Positions 46,981 through 55,995 of a DNA stretch of 64,000 nt are shown piece after piece; within the stretch, counting starts at the first letter, position 1; every line of letters begins with the position of its first letter. Origin of the DNA: Chthonomonadales bacterium. Lineage in GTDB: Bacteria; Armatimonadota; Chthonomonadetes; Chthonomonadales; CAJBBX01. The position numbers were made by a program, and so were the translations under genes. The notes beneath the pieces were generated by a model. The model was not told the DNA's origin. It was given only the letters and a program-made list of their open reading frames with translations, and made no database searches. The DNA is taken from the NCBI GenBank assembly GCA_027459625.1, contig DAIDHP010000002.1, positions 145,279-209,278 on the forward strand, given 5' to 3'.

Positions 46981-47841
46981 ATGAATCAGTTTCCTCGCAC
47001 GGTCGTCGGCGGATTGTCCATCTCTCGCATGATTATTGGAACCAACTGGTTTTTAGGTTGGAGCCATACCACCGCCGCCAAGGACAATTTCATAAAGGAA
47101 AACATACGCGAGCGCAAGACAATGGCTCGTATCATAGAGGTTTATTTACGCAATGGCGTTGACGCCATCATGGGGCAGATTGATAACGATCCTTTGAAAG
47201 CCGCCATATGCGACGCCGAGGATAGCACCGGCGTGAAATGCCACATCATATCCACTCCGCACTTCCCGGTGAACGCGGAGACCCCGACGAAAGGTTTCGA
47301 TCTTTCCGAGGCGGAGAGAATCATCGCACACAATAAAAGCATGGGCTCGGAGTTCCTTCTGCCGCATCAATGCACCACGGACGCTATGGTGGACCGTTGT
47401 ACTCGCACGCTTCGCAAGATGGATGACCTGTGCGCCTTGATCCGCAAATATGAGATGATTCCCGGATTGAGCACGCATATGCCGGAGAGCATCATCTATT
47501 CCGATGAGTCCGGACTGGATGTGGAGACCTATATCAGCATGTATAACTCCATGGGGTTCCTTATGCAGGTGGAGGTGGATTGGGTAGCGAATGTGATACG
47601 GAACGCCAAAAAACCTGTAATGACGATCAAACCGATGGCGGCTGGGCAATTGCGTCCGTTCCAAGCTCTTACTTTCGTATGGAACACTCTTCGTCCTCAG
47701 GATATGGTGACGGTGGGAACGATGACCCCCGCTGAAGCTGAGGAGGTTATAGAAATATCCTTGAAGATATTGGAGGGTCGCGATACGCAGATCAAATTGC
47801 AGGAGACGCGCTCCAAGTCCTCCATCAAATCGAAAGCGTGA
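46981..47841 (+). CDS. TIM-barrel-like protein of unknown function
   Basis: A 286-residue cytoplasmic protein. The N-terminus 'RTVVGGLSISRMIIGTNW' and the C-terminus 'TVGTMTPAEAEEVIEISL' recall aldo/keto reductase barrels, but the catalytic Asp-Tyr-Lys-His set is not present. 'VDAIMGQIDNDPLKAAI' and 'IPGLSTHMPESIIYS' are in the middle. GGAGGG lies 6-7 nt before ATG 46981; the frame extends to 46924. It ends 3 nt before the glcF start, so it is probably in that operon and may act on a hydroxyacid or sugar. No confident family name. Confidence 0.82.
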   Translation: MNQFPRTVVGGLSISRMIIGTNWFLGWSHTTAAKDNFIKENIRERKTMARIIEVYLRNGVDAIMGQIDNDPLKAAICDAEDSTGVKCHIISTPHFPVNAETPTKGFDLSEAERIIAHNKSMGSEFLLPHQCTTDAMVDRCTRTLRKMDDLCALIRKYEMIPGLSTHMPESIIYSDESGLDVETYISMYNSMGFLMQVEVDWVANVIRNAKKPVMTIKPMAAGQLRPFQALTFVWNTLRPQDMVTVGTMTPAEAEEVIEISLKILEGRDTQIKLQETRSKSSIKSKA

Positions 47842-47844
47842 CGA

Positions 47845-49161
47845 TTGTTAGACCGAAAAGATCAATTGAAGGATAACGGTGCGGGGGAGCCCAAGTTTGA
47901 TCCGTTATCCGCATGCAGTCGTTGTGCGGCATGCCAATCCGCGTGCCCTTCCTGGTCCGCCACACAGCTTGAAACCCGCTCCCCGAGAGGGCGCGTGCAG
48001 CTGATTCGCGCCTTCAATGACCGCCGCCTCGCCGATTCCAAGGAACTGAGCGAGGCTCTTTTCACATGTCTGGATTGCAGAGCCTGTGAAACCGCATGCC
48101 CCAATGACATTCATCCAGGGCAGCTTTCGCTTCATAAACGCGCGGAACTCATGCCGGACGGTTTGCCTCGTCGTCTCAGGCGAATATTAACAAACGCCCC
48201 CCTGTTGCACGCCGGTATGATGGAGTTTGGAATTGGGGCGATGCGTATTCTGTATCAGCAAACGGGACTTCGCCATTGGCTGCGCAGTTCCGGTCTTCTT
48301 CACTCCTTGCCGAAGCTGGAGAGACTGGATCGGTATCTGCCCGAAATACCGAGAAAACCCGCCCGCGCCTCCTTGGCTGAGTTAGTTCCCGCCGCAGGGG
48401 TGAAAAAGGGGGTTGTAGGCTATTTCCTCGGTTGCGCCATGAATGTGCTTTTCCCCGAAGCGGCGTTAAGCGCCGTTCGAGTTTTATCCCTTCTCGGATA
48501 CGATGTCCTGACGCCTCGTGGGATTGTATGTTGCGGCGCTCCACAGATGACAATGGGAGAGATTGATTCCGCAAAGGAGATGGCTCGGCGCAATATGCGA
48601 GCTTACGACGAAGTGGAAATTATCGTGACGGACTGCGCCGCTTGCGGAGCGGAGATGAAAGGATATGCAAATCTGTTGAATGAAGACCAAGCGGTTCATT
48701 TTAGCGCGAAGGTAAGGGATTTCGCAGAGTTCGTGGAGCCGTTCATCGACAATGCGGAGATTCTCCCTGGCTCATATGCATGGCACGCTCCCTGCCATTT
48801 GGCTCACGCGCAAGGAATTTGCGATCCACCCAAGAGGATTCTAAAACAGATCGCGGGTGAGTTTTTGGAGTTGACCGAGGAGGATAGATGCTGCGGAAGC
48901 GCCGGGATTTACTGGCTGACTAATCCGCAAATTGCGGATAACGCTTTGGATCGTAAGCTGAGGTTTATAAGGGAAACGAGCGCCGAGACTATTGTCACCT
49001 CGAACCCCGGATGCGTTTTGCAACTATTGGCCGGTAAGTCGGATACGGACGAATGGAAAGTCAAATACCTCAGTGAAGTCTTGGAGGTGGCTATGCAGGG
49101 GCGCAAGGTGAACTCCGAATCTACACAGGAATCCGATCTTATGCTCACGAATAATAAATGA
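47845..49161 (+). CDS. glcF: Glycolate oxidase iron-sulfur subunit
   Basis: A 438-residue GlcF-like electron-transfer subunit. Two 4Fe-4S sites are present at the N-terminus ('CSRCAACQSACP' and 'CLDCRACETACP'). Two CCG domains follow ('GYFLGCAMNVLFP', 'GIVCCGAPQ', 'HAPCHLAHAQGI', 'DRCCGSAGIY'). It passes electrons from GlcD to the quinone pool or another acceptor. TTG start without a clear ribosome-binding site, 3 nt after the previous stop; ATGA overlap with glcD. Confidence 0.92.
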   Translation: MLDRKDQLKDNGAGEPKFDPLSACSRCAACQSACPSWSATQLETRSPRGRVQLIRAFNDRRLADSKELSEALFTCLDCRACETACPNDIHPGQLSLHKRAELMPDGLPRRLRRILTNAPLLHAGMMEFGIGAMRILYQQTGLRHWLRSSGLLHSLPKLERLDRYLPEIPRKPARASLAELVPAAGVKKGVVGYFLGCAMNVLFPEAALSAVRVLSLLGYDVLTPRGIVCCGAPQMTMGEIDSAKEMARRNMRAYDEVEIIVTDCAACGAEMKGYANLLNEDQAVHFSAKVRDFAEFVEPFIDNAEILPGSYAWHAPCHLAHAQGICDPPKRILKQIAGEFLELTEEDRCCGSAGIYWLTNPQIADNALDRKLRFIRETSAETIVTSNPGCVLQLLAGKSDTDEWKVKYLSEVLEVAMQGRKVNSESTQESDLMLTNNK

Positions 49162-50549
49162 GGAGTGATACGATTAAACCCGATTTCCTTACCATATTGG
49201 AAAGCGAAATGCCAAAAGGGACCTTTAACGCCGATAAAGTCTCGCTGATTGCGTACGGCTACGATGGCTCCACAAGTCTGACGGGTCAACCCGATGCGGT
49301 TGTGCATATCTCATCGGAGGATCAGGCACAAGTCATAATGCGTTTGGCGCACGAGTATGGCGCTCCTTTGTATCCGAGAGGAGCGGGCACGGGCTTGGCG
49401 GGAGGATCCACTCCGAATGGCGGAGTCGTGATGGATTTCGCACCGATGAACCATGTCATTGAGATTGACCGCGAATGTCTTATGGCTGTGGTTGAGCCTG
49501 GTGTGATTACCGGGGACTTTCAAACAGTTGTGGAAAAAATGGGGTTGTTTTATCCGCCAGATCCCGCTAGCCTCAAGCAATGCACTCTAGGCGGGAATGT
49601 CGCCACGTGCGCGGGCGGTCCGCGATGCTTGAAATACGGTGTGACGCGGGAGTATGTGCGGGGGCTTCATTTTGTGCTCCCCGGAGGCGAAGTGATACGG
49701 GATGGTGGTAAATATATCAAAAGCGCCGCAGGCTATAATCTGAGCCAACTGTTTATCGGATCGGAAGGCACTCTTGGTGTGGTGACGGAGATCACTTTGA
49801 GGCTGATTCCTTTGCCGGAAACCGCAGGCACAGTGCTTGCACTCTTCAAGGATGTGGAGATATCGGCGTCGGCGGTGAACGGATTGCTCGAATCCGGAAT
49901 GTTACCGTCCGTTATCGAGTTCGTGGATAAGACGGGTATTGACTGCGTGCAACGCACTTGGGATATGGGAATTGAGGCGGATGTGGAGGCGATGCTTCTG
50001 GTCGAATCGGACGGTTACTCGGACTCCGTGCGAAAGGAGCTTGATCGTGCAAAGGAGATTTGTCATCGTCACGGAGCGAAGCGAGTGGAGTTGGCAATGG
50101 AGAAGTCTGAACGCGACAGACTTTGGAAATTACGACGCTCCATATCTCCCGCGCTTTCCAAGCTGATGCCGAACAAACTCGGGGAGGATATCTCCGTTCC
50201 ACGCTCCGAGATCATACACATGGTGCGGAAAATTCGTGAAATAGCTTCAAGAAACGATTTGATGATACCGATTTTCGGACATATTGGGGATGGGAATCTC
50301 CATCCAAACGTTATCTTTGACATGAATAACGAAGAGATGATGAGGAGAGTGGAAAACGCAACATCGGAATTGATCCATGCCGCAGTGAGCATTGGGGGCA
50401 CGTTGTCCGGTGAGCATGGAATAGGGATGCTGAAAAAGGAGTTTTTGCCGCTTGCAATTCCGTCGATTAATATGGATTACTATCGCCGTATCAAAACCCT
50501 TTTCGATCCGTTGATGATAATGAACCCCGCAAAGATTTTTGATATGTAG
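49158..50549 (+). CDS. glcD: Glycolate/lactate oxidase FAD subunit
   Basis: A 463-residue FAD-linked oxidase of the VAO family oxidising 2-hydroxyacids. The FAD-binding domain has 'PLYPRGAGTGLAGGSTP', 'GGNVATCAGGPRCLKYG' and 'GYNLSQLFIGSEGTLGVVTE'. The C-terminal cap has 'FGHIGDGNLHPNV' and the last motif 'SGEHGIGMLKKEF'. A GlcE subunit is not seen, so a two-subunit enzyme is likely. Substrate may be glycolate, D-lactate or another hydroxyacid. Confidence 0.94.
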   Translation: MRSDTIKPDFLTILESEMPKGTFNADKVSLIAYGYDGSTSLTGQPDAVVHISSEDQAQVIMRLAHEYGAPLYPRGAGTGLAGGSTPNGGVVMDFAPMNHVIEIDRECLMAVVEPGVITGDFQTVVEKMGLFYPPDPASLKQCTLGGNVATCAGGPRCLKYGVTREYVRGLHFVLPGGEVIRDGGKYIKSAAGYNLSQLFIGSEGTLGVVTEITLRLIPLPETAGTVLALFKDVEISASAVNGLLESGMLPSVIEFVDKTGIDCVQRTWDMGIEADVEAMLLVESDGYSDSVRKELDRAKEICHRHGAKRVELAMEKSERDRLWKLRRSISPALSKLMPNKLGEDISVPRSEIIHMVRKIREIASRNDLMIPIFGHIGDGNLHPNVIFDMNNEEMMRRVENATSELIHAAVSIGGTLSGEHGIGMLKKEFLPLAIPSINMDYYRRIKTLFDPLMIMNPAKIFDM

Positions 50550-50588
50550 CGAACCAAGTCGCCTGGAGGGCTTATCTCGAAAAAAAAG

Positions 50589-50615
50589 GGAACTTCTCAT
50601 CAAAAAAAACCGTTT
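50589..50615 (+). promoter_or_regulatory. ECF-type promoter-like sequence before the sigma gene
   Basis: GGAAC (50589-50593), 17 nt, CGTTT (50611-50615), the general form of ECF sigma -35/-10 elements. It suggests autoregulation, but the -10 match is loose. A TATAAT occurs at 50622 without a good -35. Confidence 0.35.
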
Positions 50616-50759
50616 CATGGTTATAATGTAATTGAATGGTTGCTTCAAATCCTTAAGTACGTTGTTAAACGTTAGTTGATGAAGAGTTTTGACCAAGCAG
50701 CGATGAGCACTTCGCATTAATAGGAGCTGTTTATTTCCAGAGTCTTCAGGAGGAGAGCC

Positions 50760-51371
50760 ATGGAAAACAATGTCCACCAAAGAACCCAGAGATTGGAGTT
50801 CGAATCTTTCTACAAACGCAGTTATCATCGTGCGTACAGTTTAGCTTACAAGCTGACAGGTAACGAAGCTGATGCGGAAGACCTTACGCAAGATGCCTAT
50901 ATGAAAGCGTGGAAAGCGTTTGATCGTTACGACAAGCATCTATCCTTCGAAGTATGGTTGTTTCGCATCATTTCCAACCTCGCTATAGATCGTTGGAGGA
51001 GGAAATCCACTCTTCAAATTCAATCCTTGGATCAGCCCATATCGATTGATAATTCCTCGACAACTTTAGGCAACATTATCCCTGATCCCAATTCCGAACC
51101 GGAACAGATTTGCCTGCGGAAGTATTACCATGATAAGTTATACGAGGCTCTGGATAATCTGCCAGGAAACTATCGCGAAGCGATTCGTTTAACTGATATC
51201 GAAAAGTGGAGCTACGAAGAGGCTGCTTATATCATGAGTTGTCCGGTTGGAACGATACGATCCAGGTTGCATCGTGGTAGAAAACTGTTGCGTGAATCAT
51301 TGAAGCAGTTACTCGGCGAGGACCTCTTCGGCGAATCTCTGTTTGAAGCCAGCAATCATTTGGCTGCGTAG
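50760..51371 (+). CDS. ECF-family RNA polymerase sigma factor
   Basis: A 203-residue sigma-70-family factor with regions 2 and 4 only. Region 2 is 'GNEADAEDLTQDAYMKAWKAF' through 'FRIISNLAIDRWRR', and region 4 'ALDNLPGNYREAIRLTDIEKWSYEEAA' with the helix-turn-helix 'CPVGTIRSRLHRGRKLL'. AGGAGGAG precedes the ATG. No anti-sigma gene follows, since the next gene is convergent, so its control is unknown. Confidence 0.94.
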   Translation: MENNVHQRTQRLEFESFYKRSYHRAYSLAYKLTGNEADAEDLTQDAYMKAWKAFDRYDKHLSFEVWLFRIISNLAIDRWRRKSTLQIQSLDQPISIDNSSTTLGNIIPDPNSEPEQICLRKYYHDKLYEALDNLPGNYREAIRLTDIEKWSYEEAAYIMSCPVGTIRSRLHRGRKLLRESLKQLLGEDLFGESLFEASNHLAA

Positions 51372-51435
51372 TTTTTTAGATTCAACAAACCGGGGGATGG
51401 GTGCATTTGGATGCAAACTTAACACCTTCCCCCCC

Positions 51436-54400
51436 TTACCATATAGGCGCATCCGCCGGATCTATATGATAGGATGCGTCTATTTGAGCGAGAGCCGATA
51501 TCTCCATTCCGGTAACCTCGACGTTCCCCCAAGCTGATCCGCCAGTCGTATCCTGAAGGTTCCGATGCCGATTGTTCACCCCGAAGAACGTTTCCGCCAT
51601 CCAATCGGCGGTTCCCAAATGCGCCCAGGACCTACGCAAAAAAAGCTTAGACTGATGAATATCGGTGTTCTCTAATTGGTATGCCATTCTTTTTTCCGCC
51701 CGCGCCACATCGCAAAGCATCCATGCACGATAGGCGTAATCCAGTTCGTCCAGTTGCGGAGCCACCACAAGACTGAAATTTCTGTCCAAGGCGGATCCTA
51801 TGAGTTGGTTATTCGTAACCTCCTCCGCTTTTTCGAGATATCCTGTTTCATGCGTTTCATACCAGAGCGCACAGAGTCCGCCGGTGGCGTTGCCGTTTGT
51901 CATAAGTTCATCGGCATGCGCTTTGAGATAGCTTCCGATGTGAATCGCTCCTTCCAAGTAACGCTTATCCTTGGTGAGGCGGAATAATTCGCACAGATCC
52001 ATAACCGCCAATCCGTGAACGTCCCCTGGATAATCGTTTTTATTCCCGAAATCGTGCCGAGGACCGGAATCGTCGGCAAATAGGGAGCCGTCGGTATCCG
52101 TGTCACGTATAAGCCACCCTCCGGCTCGTTGCGCGGCGTTCAAACAGCGTTTCGCGAAAATGGGATCGCTGGCTGCAAATAGTCGATATCCCAGTGTGAG
52201 AGGATAGGTGCATTGCGACACGCTGCAACACCAATTCGAAAGGGAGTAGGCGCGGGCATGGCCATCCGCATCCAACACTCGGCGCGAAAAGAAAGCTCCG
52301 CTTGGAGCCTGACAACTCATCATATATTCCAAAAGAGATCGAGTGCGCTTCCGTGCCGCATTGTTTCCGGTGGTAAGCGCGTAGATAGCCAATCCGCGAG
52401 ACGCATTGGCGAGGTCGCAATCCGTCCATAAACTTCGCTGGTTGAATACCTCCCGATAGGTTCCTTCCGGGGTTAGCAAGGCTCCCTCCAGATAGTGGAA
52501 AAAACCATGAATAGAATGTATCCACATCCCCATCTTGCTGATTGATGGAGAAGGAAGATCATCGACTGGCGCGGAGAGTTTCCAAATGACTGGCGGCAGT
52601 CCGGGTATCGGCAAATGAGTGCGGCACCAGTTGAGTGAAACATCAACGTTATGGTTCAATGAGACCTTATTCCTTCCCAACACCACCAAGACCGATCTCC
52701 ATTCCGATTTGCCAGGAGGTATTGGCGCAATTTCCTGTGTCAGAATCATCCCTTTTTCCGTAGATATTGCTTGAATCCCCTTTATGTCCAGCAGCGACAA
52801 GTATCGACCGGACACAGGAATGACATTTGTCACCAGTTGGGACGGAGGCAGGACGGTTTTTCCTTCATTCTCAATTCTGACTATCTCCGCCAACGCCGGT
52901 GAGCCCCAAACAAGCGTGAAATGACGGCTAATGAGGATTTCTCCCTTTCGGAATTCCTGGAAATAGGTCATATATGGAAGCGGTTCGTCAAACCAAGTGC
53001 TAGCCGTGGTGAAAAAGGATTCCGTCAAATCAAATCCAAATTGCATGGAGCCTATGACCTCAGGAGTGTTTCCCAATTCACCCCAGCTTGTTGTCATGCC
53101 GTCGATATAATTTGTGGTGACCGGAACGCGCTTAGCGGTTTGCAATATCTCCTTGGTTTGACGTGAGATATCCCAGCGCAGATATTGAGGTGAACGGCCG
53201 TTATTCAAATCTCCGCACTGCATGACCCAATCAGGCTCTTGTTCAAACAAACTGTCACCCGGAAGGAATTGATCCGTCTGTTTTCCTGACCAATTCGTCG
53301 GCATGGGAACCGGTTTCCAAGATGGTTGATTGAGATACTTGGTGAGTTGGGATCGGATTTTCCTTGCCTGTTCCAGTGCATGGATGGAATGGCTCAATTT
53401 CGCAAGTTTAACCGCGGATATCGCAGCCATCTCTAATCGATATCCGAGTTGAGGCGTGAAAGGCGTCGGGATTGCGTTTGCGGGTGGGATATCGCTGTAA
53501 CCTGGGAGGTAATCCCAACTCTTGACTCCGTTCCAAAGTCTGCCAAACACGGCTTTTCGTGTCCAAGAGTAATACCATCCGCTCCTCATTAAACGGGATG
53601 CGCCGGTGAGATCAAAGGCAAGACGCAGCCGAGCATCCTCCAGATTGATATCTCCTTTTGCGGGTATGGATCGCCAAATGTGAAAAAGTGATTGCCAACT
53701 TTCCTTGAGGTTGAGAGGTGTTTTCAACGCAATTCGCTGTGTTTGGGAAGGTTGAAACGATAAGCCTTTAACAATCCATTGAAGAAGCTGCCGCACAAAT
53801 CGCTCGTAATGTATGCTCCAATCCCTTCGTATGTTCACTCCCCACCCGCCATCGGGGGTCGATGTGAAGCAAAACACTCTGCCCCTGCCGTAATTCCACC
53901 AAGCCATTGCCGGGTCGCCGTCGTTCCATCGAGCGATCAAATGAGCGCCTTTGCGCAACCCTACGCGATTGTGTCCATGAAATTGAGGGCATCCATTCCA
54001 ATGGACACCTTTGAAAAACTGGGCGTCCTTGATGATTTCCAATCTGCATTGGTTATCGTCAGTGTCAGGGCTGGAAAGAATTTTAACCGGCAATATGGAA
54101 GCGAGAGGGGTGTCTGCGAATCCGCCTCCAGCCTTCCCTCCATAGGTCTCCCAAGAACCGCATACCACCAGAGCCCCTCCGAGTTGAACGAATTGAGCGA
54201 TCGCCTCCGCGCCCCTCTTCAATATGTCCGGAGATGATCCCGCATCCAACCAGACAACGTCCGTATCATGCAACATAGTTTTCAGGTCAAACGAAAGCGG
54301 ATGCGTTATTCTGTATTTCAATTCTCCATGCTTGAGCGGTGTTCCATTGCGAATAAAGGACTCTGTTTCCAGCCAATCTGAATTAAACGATAAATGCGCG

Positions 54401-54999
54401 AGACTTTGACCCAGCGATTGTCCCCAGCCTGATGCCGACACCCTCAGCGTCCCGGATTCTCGGCTTGGTAACGGTAGCGGGTGCATCCCCGGGGCGAAAT
54501 CCATAGTGAGATGATATAGGCTCGGGCCCCATCCTCCGCTCGGATCATTGTCCAGAAATCGCACATATACGATAGGACTGTGACGAAGGAACGGAAGCAG
54601 ATTCGCCTGATAATACCCTCTGTTGTAATGATCGGCATTGCCTGAAAGGTGACTGGAAAGGATGGTTATCCAGTTAATTCCGTCCGAACTCGCCTTCACA
54701 AGATATTCACCGCTCATATCCAGGGTGAGTAAGGCGTAATGAGCTCTGGGACTGAAAAAACGATAGGTGAAATACGCCTTTCCATCCGCGAAACGCCATT
54801 TGACCCCATGGACATCCATCTCCATTCCCCGATTCGATCCCGTAAGGAACGGTTTTTCGGCTGGAGTGTTTGGGGTGAAGGATATCGATACGGTTTTATT
54901 TGCGAAAGCACGATGATTTGGGAAACCGATTAAAAATGCGATCGCCAATACGGATACAAGGGACACGGCATGCCGTGCCCCTTTATTTTGCGTTCTCAT
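51436..54999 (-). CDS. Giant secreted protein with alpha/alpha-barrel C-terminus
   Basis: 1187 residues. ATG 54999 (GGGAG upstream) gives a signal peptide ending 'HRAFA'. Residues about 40-170 form a beta-sandwich. Residues about 185-420 look like the GATase1-like/DUF4159 Rossmann domain ('VVWLDAGSSPDILKRGAEA', 'LGGALVVCGSWETYGG', 'FCFTSTPDGGWGVN'). A long middle beta domain follows. The last 350 residues are helical repeats with 'ARSLLEYMMSCQAPSGAFF'-like, 'YPGDVHGLAVMDLCELFRL' and 'NATGGLCALWYETHETGYL', resembling six-hairpin glycosidases. I cannot name a family or the catalytic residues. Confidence 0.85.
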   Translation of the reverse strand: MRTQNKGARHAVSLVSVLAIAFLIGFPNHRAFANKTVSISFTPNTPAEKPFLTGSNRGMEMDVHGVKWRFADGKAYFTYRFFSPRAHYALLTLDMSGEYLVKASSDGINWITILSSHLSGNADHYNRGYYQANLLPFLRHSPIVYVRFLDNDPSGGWGPSLYHLTMDFAPGMHPLPLPSRESGTLRVSASGWGQSLGQSLAHLSFNSDWLETESFIRNGTPLKHGELKYRITHPLSFDLKTMLHDTDVVWLDAGSSPDILKRGAEAIAQFVQLGGALVVCGSWETYGGKAGGGFADTPLASILPVKILSSPDTDDNQCRLEIIKDAQFFKGVHWNGCPQFHGHNRVGLRKGAHLIARWNDGDPAMAWWNYGRGRVFCFTSTPDGGWGVNIRRDWSIHYERFVRQLLQWIVKGLSFQPSQTQRIALKTPLNLKESWQSLFHIWRSIPAKGDINLEDARLRLAFDLTGASRLMRSGWYYSWTRKAVFGRLWNGVKSWDYLPGYSDIPPANAIPTPFTPQLGYRLEMAAISAVKLAKLSHSIHALEQARKIRSQLTKYLNQPSWKPVPMPTNWSGKQTDQFLPGDSLFEQEPDWVMQCGDLNNGRSPQYLRWDISRQTKEILQTAKRVPVTTNYIDGMTTSWGELGNTPEVIGSMQFGFDLTESFFTTASTWFDEPLPYMTYFQEFRKGEILISRHFTLVWGSPALAEIVRIENEGKTVLPPSQLVTNVIPVSGRYLSLLDIKGIQAISTEKGMILTQEIAPIPPGKSEWRSVLVVLGRNKVSLNHNVDVSLNWCRTHLPIPGLPPVIWKLSAPVDDLPSPSISKMGMWIHSIHGFFHYLEGALLTPEGTYREVFNQRSLWTDCDLANASRGLAIYALTTGNNAARKRTRSLLEYMMSCQAPSGAFFSRRVLDADGHARAYSLSNWCCSVSQCTYPLTLGYRLFAASDPIFAKRCLNAAQRAGGWLIRDTDTDGSLFADDSGPRHDFGNKNDYPGDVHGLAVMDLCELFRLTKDKRYLEGAIHIGSYLKAHADELMTNGNATGGLCALWYETHETGYLEKAEEVTNNQLIGSALDRNFSLVVAPQLDELDYAYRAWMLCDVARAEKRMAYQLENTDIHQSKLFLRRSWAHLGTADWMAETFFGVNNRHRNLQDTTGGSAWGNVEVTGMEISALAQIDASYHIDPADAPIW

Positions 55000-55072
55000 A
55001 CAACGCTCCCTAATGGTGGAGGCCATAGCCTATTCCATTCAGATATGCTTTTCACCTAACCCCATGTTTTTG

Positions 55073-55984
55073 TTATTGAACCAATGTGACATTCACCGTA
55101 ACAGGCTGATCCGTATGCGTTAGAGTTACGGGTTGGGATTGAGGCTGATAACTGGAATAGTTGAATTGCAATGTGTATGCTCCTGTGGCAACCCAAAAAC
55201 CGTAGCTTCCATCCGATGCTGTGGTTGTTTGAGAAATAACCGTTCCGGAACTATTTAGAAGCGATACCGTGACTCCCGCAAAGGTCGCCATGCCTTGCAG
55301 CGTCACTTTTCCGTTAATATCCGAAGGCACAGTGGGAGGTGTTCCGCTTACAGGCGGGGCGAGCGCGATATTTCCAAGATCATTGACTTGGTTGGGAGGT
55401 GTGGAATCCCCTAACGGTAAGCTCAAAACCAATGGCAAATTATCATATCCCGTTGCGGTTACCAAGCCTACGGGGGAGTTAGTTCCGCCCAAGCCGACAG
55501 GCAGACCTGAAATCGTGAATTGCCCGCTGGCATTAGTCGTTGCGAACAATCCGTTTAAAATGACAGTGGCGCCCGATATGGGCTTCAATGTGTTCACATC
55601 CACGACGGTCCCCGTGGCTGTCGCAGTGTATCCCGTCCCTGTTGTCGTTAAATAGATACTTTGTAAGTTATTGGTTGCGTTCGGAGTTAGTACGGGCAGC
55701 GCTTGCGTAAGGGTTGTGGCGCCGGAGGCGCTTACAGTTATCGACGTTGAATTCGATGGAACGCTAAGGAATGTGAAGTTGCCATTGATATCCGTTTGTT
55801 GTGATTGCCCGCTGATGGAAACCATGGCGGGAGGGTTGGGCGCAATGCCTCCTCCAGTGGTGGAGATAATATATACGGTTCCGGTGACGGTGGCGGGCGG
55901 AGCACCGCTTCCGCCCCCTCCGCATCCGGAAAGTGCGATCAAGGCGAACGGGATGAGTAGAGATAATATGGATCGTTTTATCAT
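55073..55984 (-). CDS. Lipoprotein with carboxypeptidase-regulatory repeats
   Basis: A 303-residue lipoprotein with lipobox 'LIALSGC' and a Gly-rich tether. Three CarboxypepD_reg/SdrB-like beta modules follow, each with the 'TDINGNFTFLSVP', 'TNASGQFTISGLP' or 'TASDGSYGFWVATG' element. Rich in Thr, Ser, Val and Pro, it is a surface-exposed structural protein. It lies 11 nt after the stop of the FlgD-type protein on the same strand, so the two form an operon. Confidence 0.88.
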   Translation of the reverse strand: MIKRSILSLLIPFALIALSGCGGGGSGAPPATVTGTVYIISTTGGGIAPNPPAMVSISGQSQQTDINGNFTFLSVPSNSTSITVSASGATTLTQALPVLTPNATNNLQSIYLTTTGTGYTATATGTVVDVNTLKPISGATVILNGLFATTNASGQFTISGLPVGLGGTNSPVGLVTATGYDNLPLVLSLPLGDSTPPNQVNDLGNIALAPPVSGTPPTVPSDINGKVTLQGMATFAGVTVSLLNSSGTVISQTTTASDGSYGFWVATGAYTLQFNYSSYQPQSQPVTLTHTDQPVTVNVTLVQ

Positions 55985-55995
55985 TTTATGTTTCC

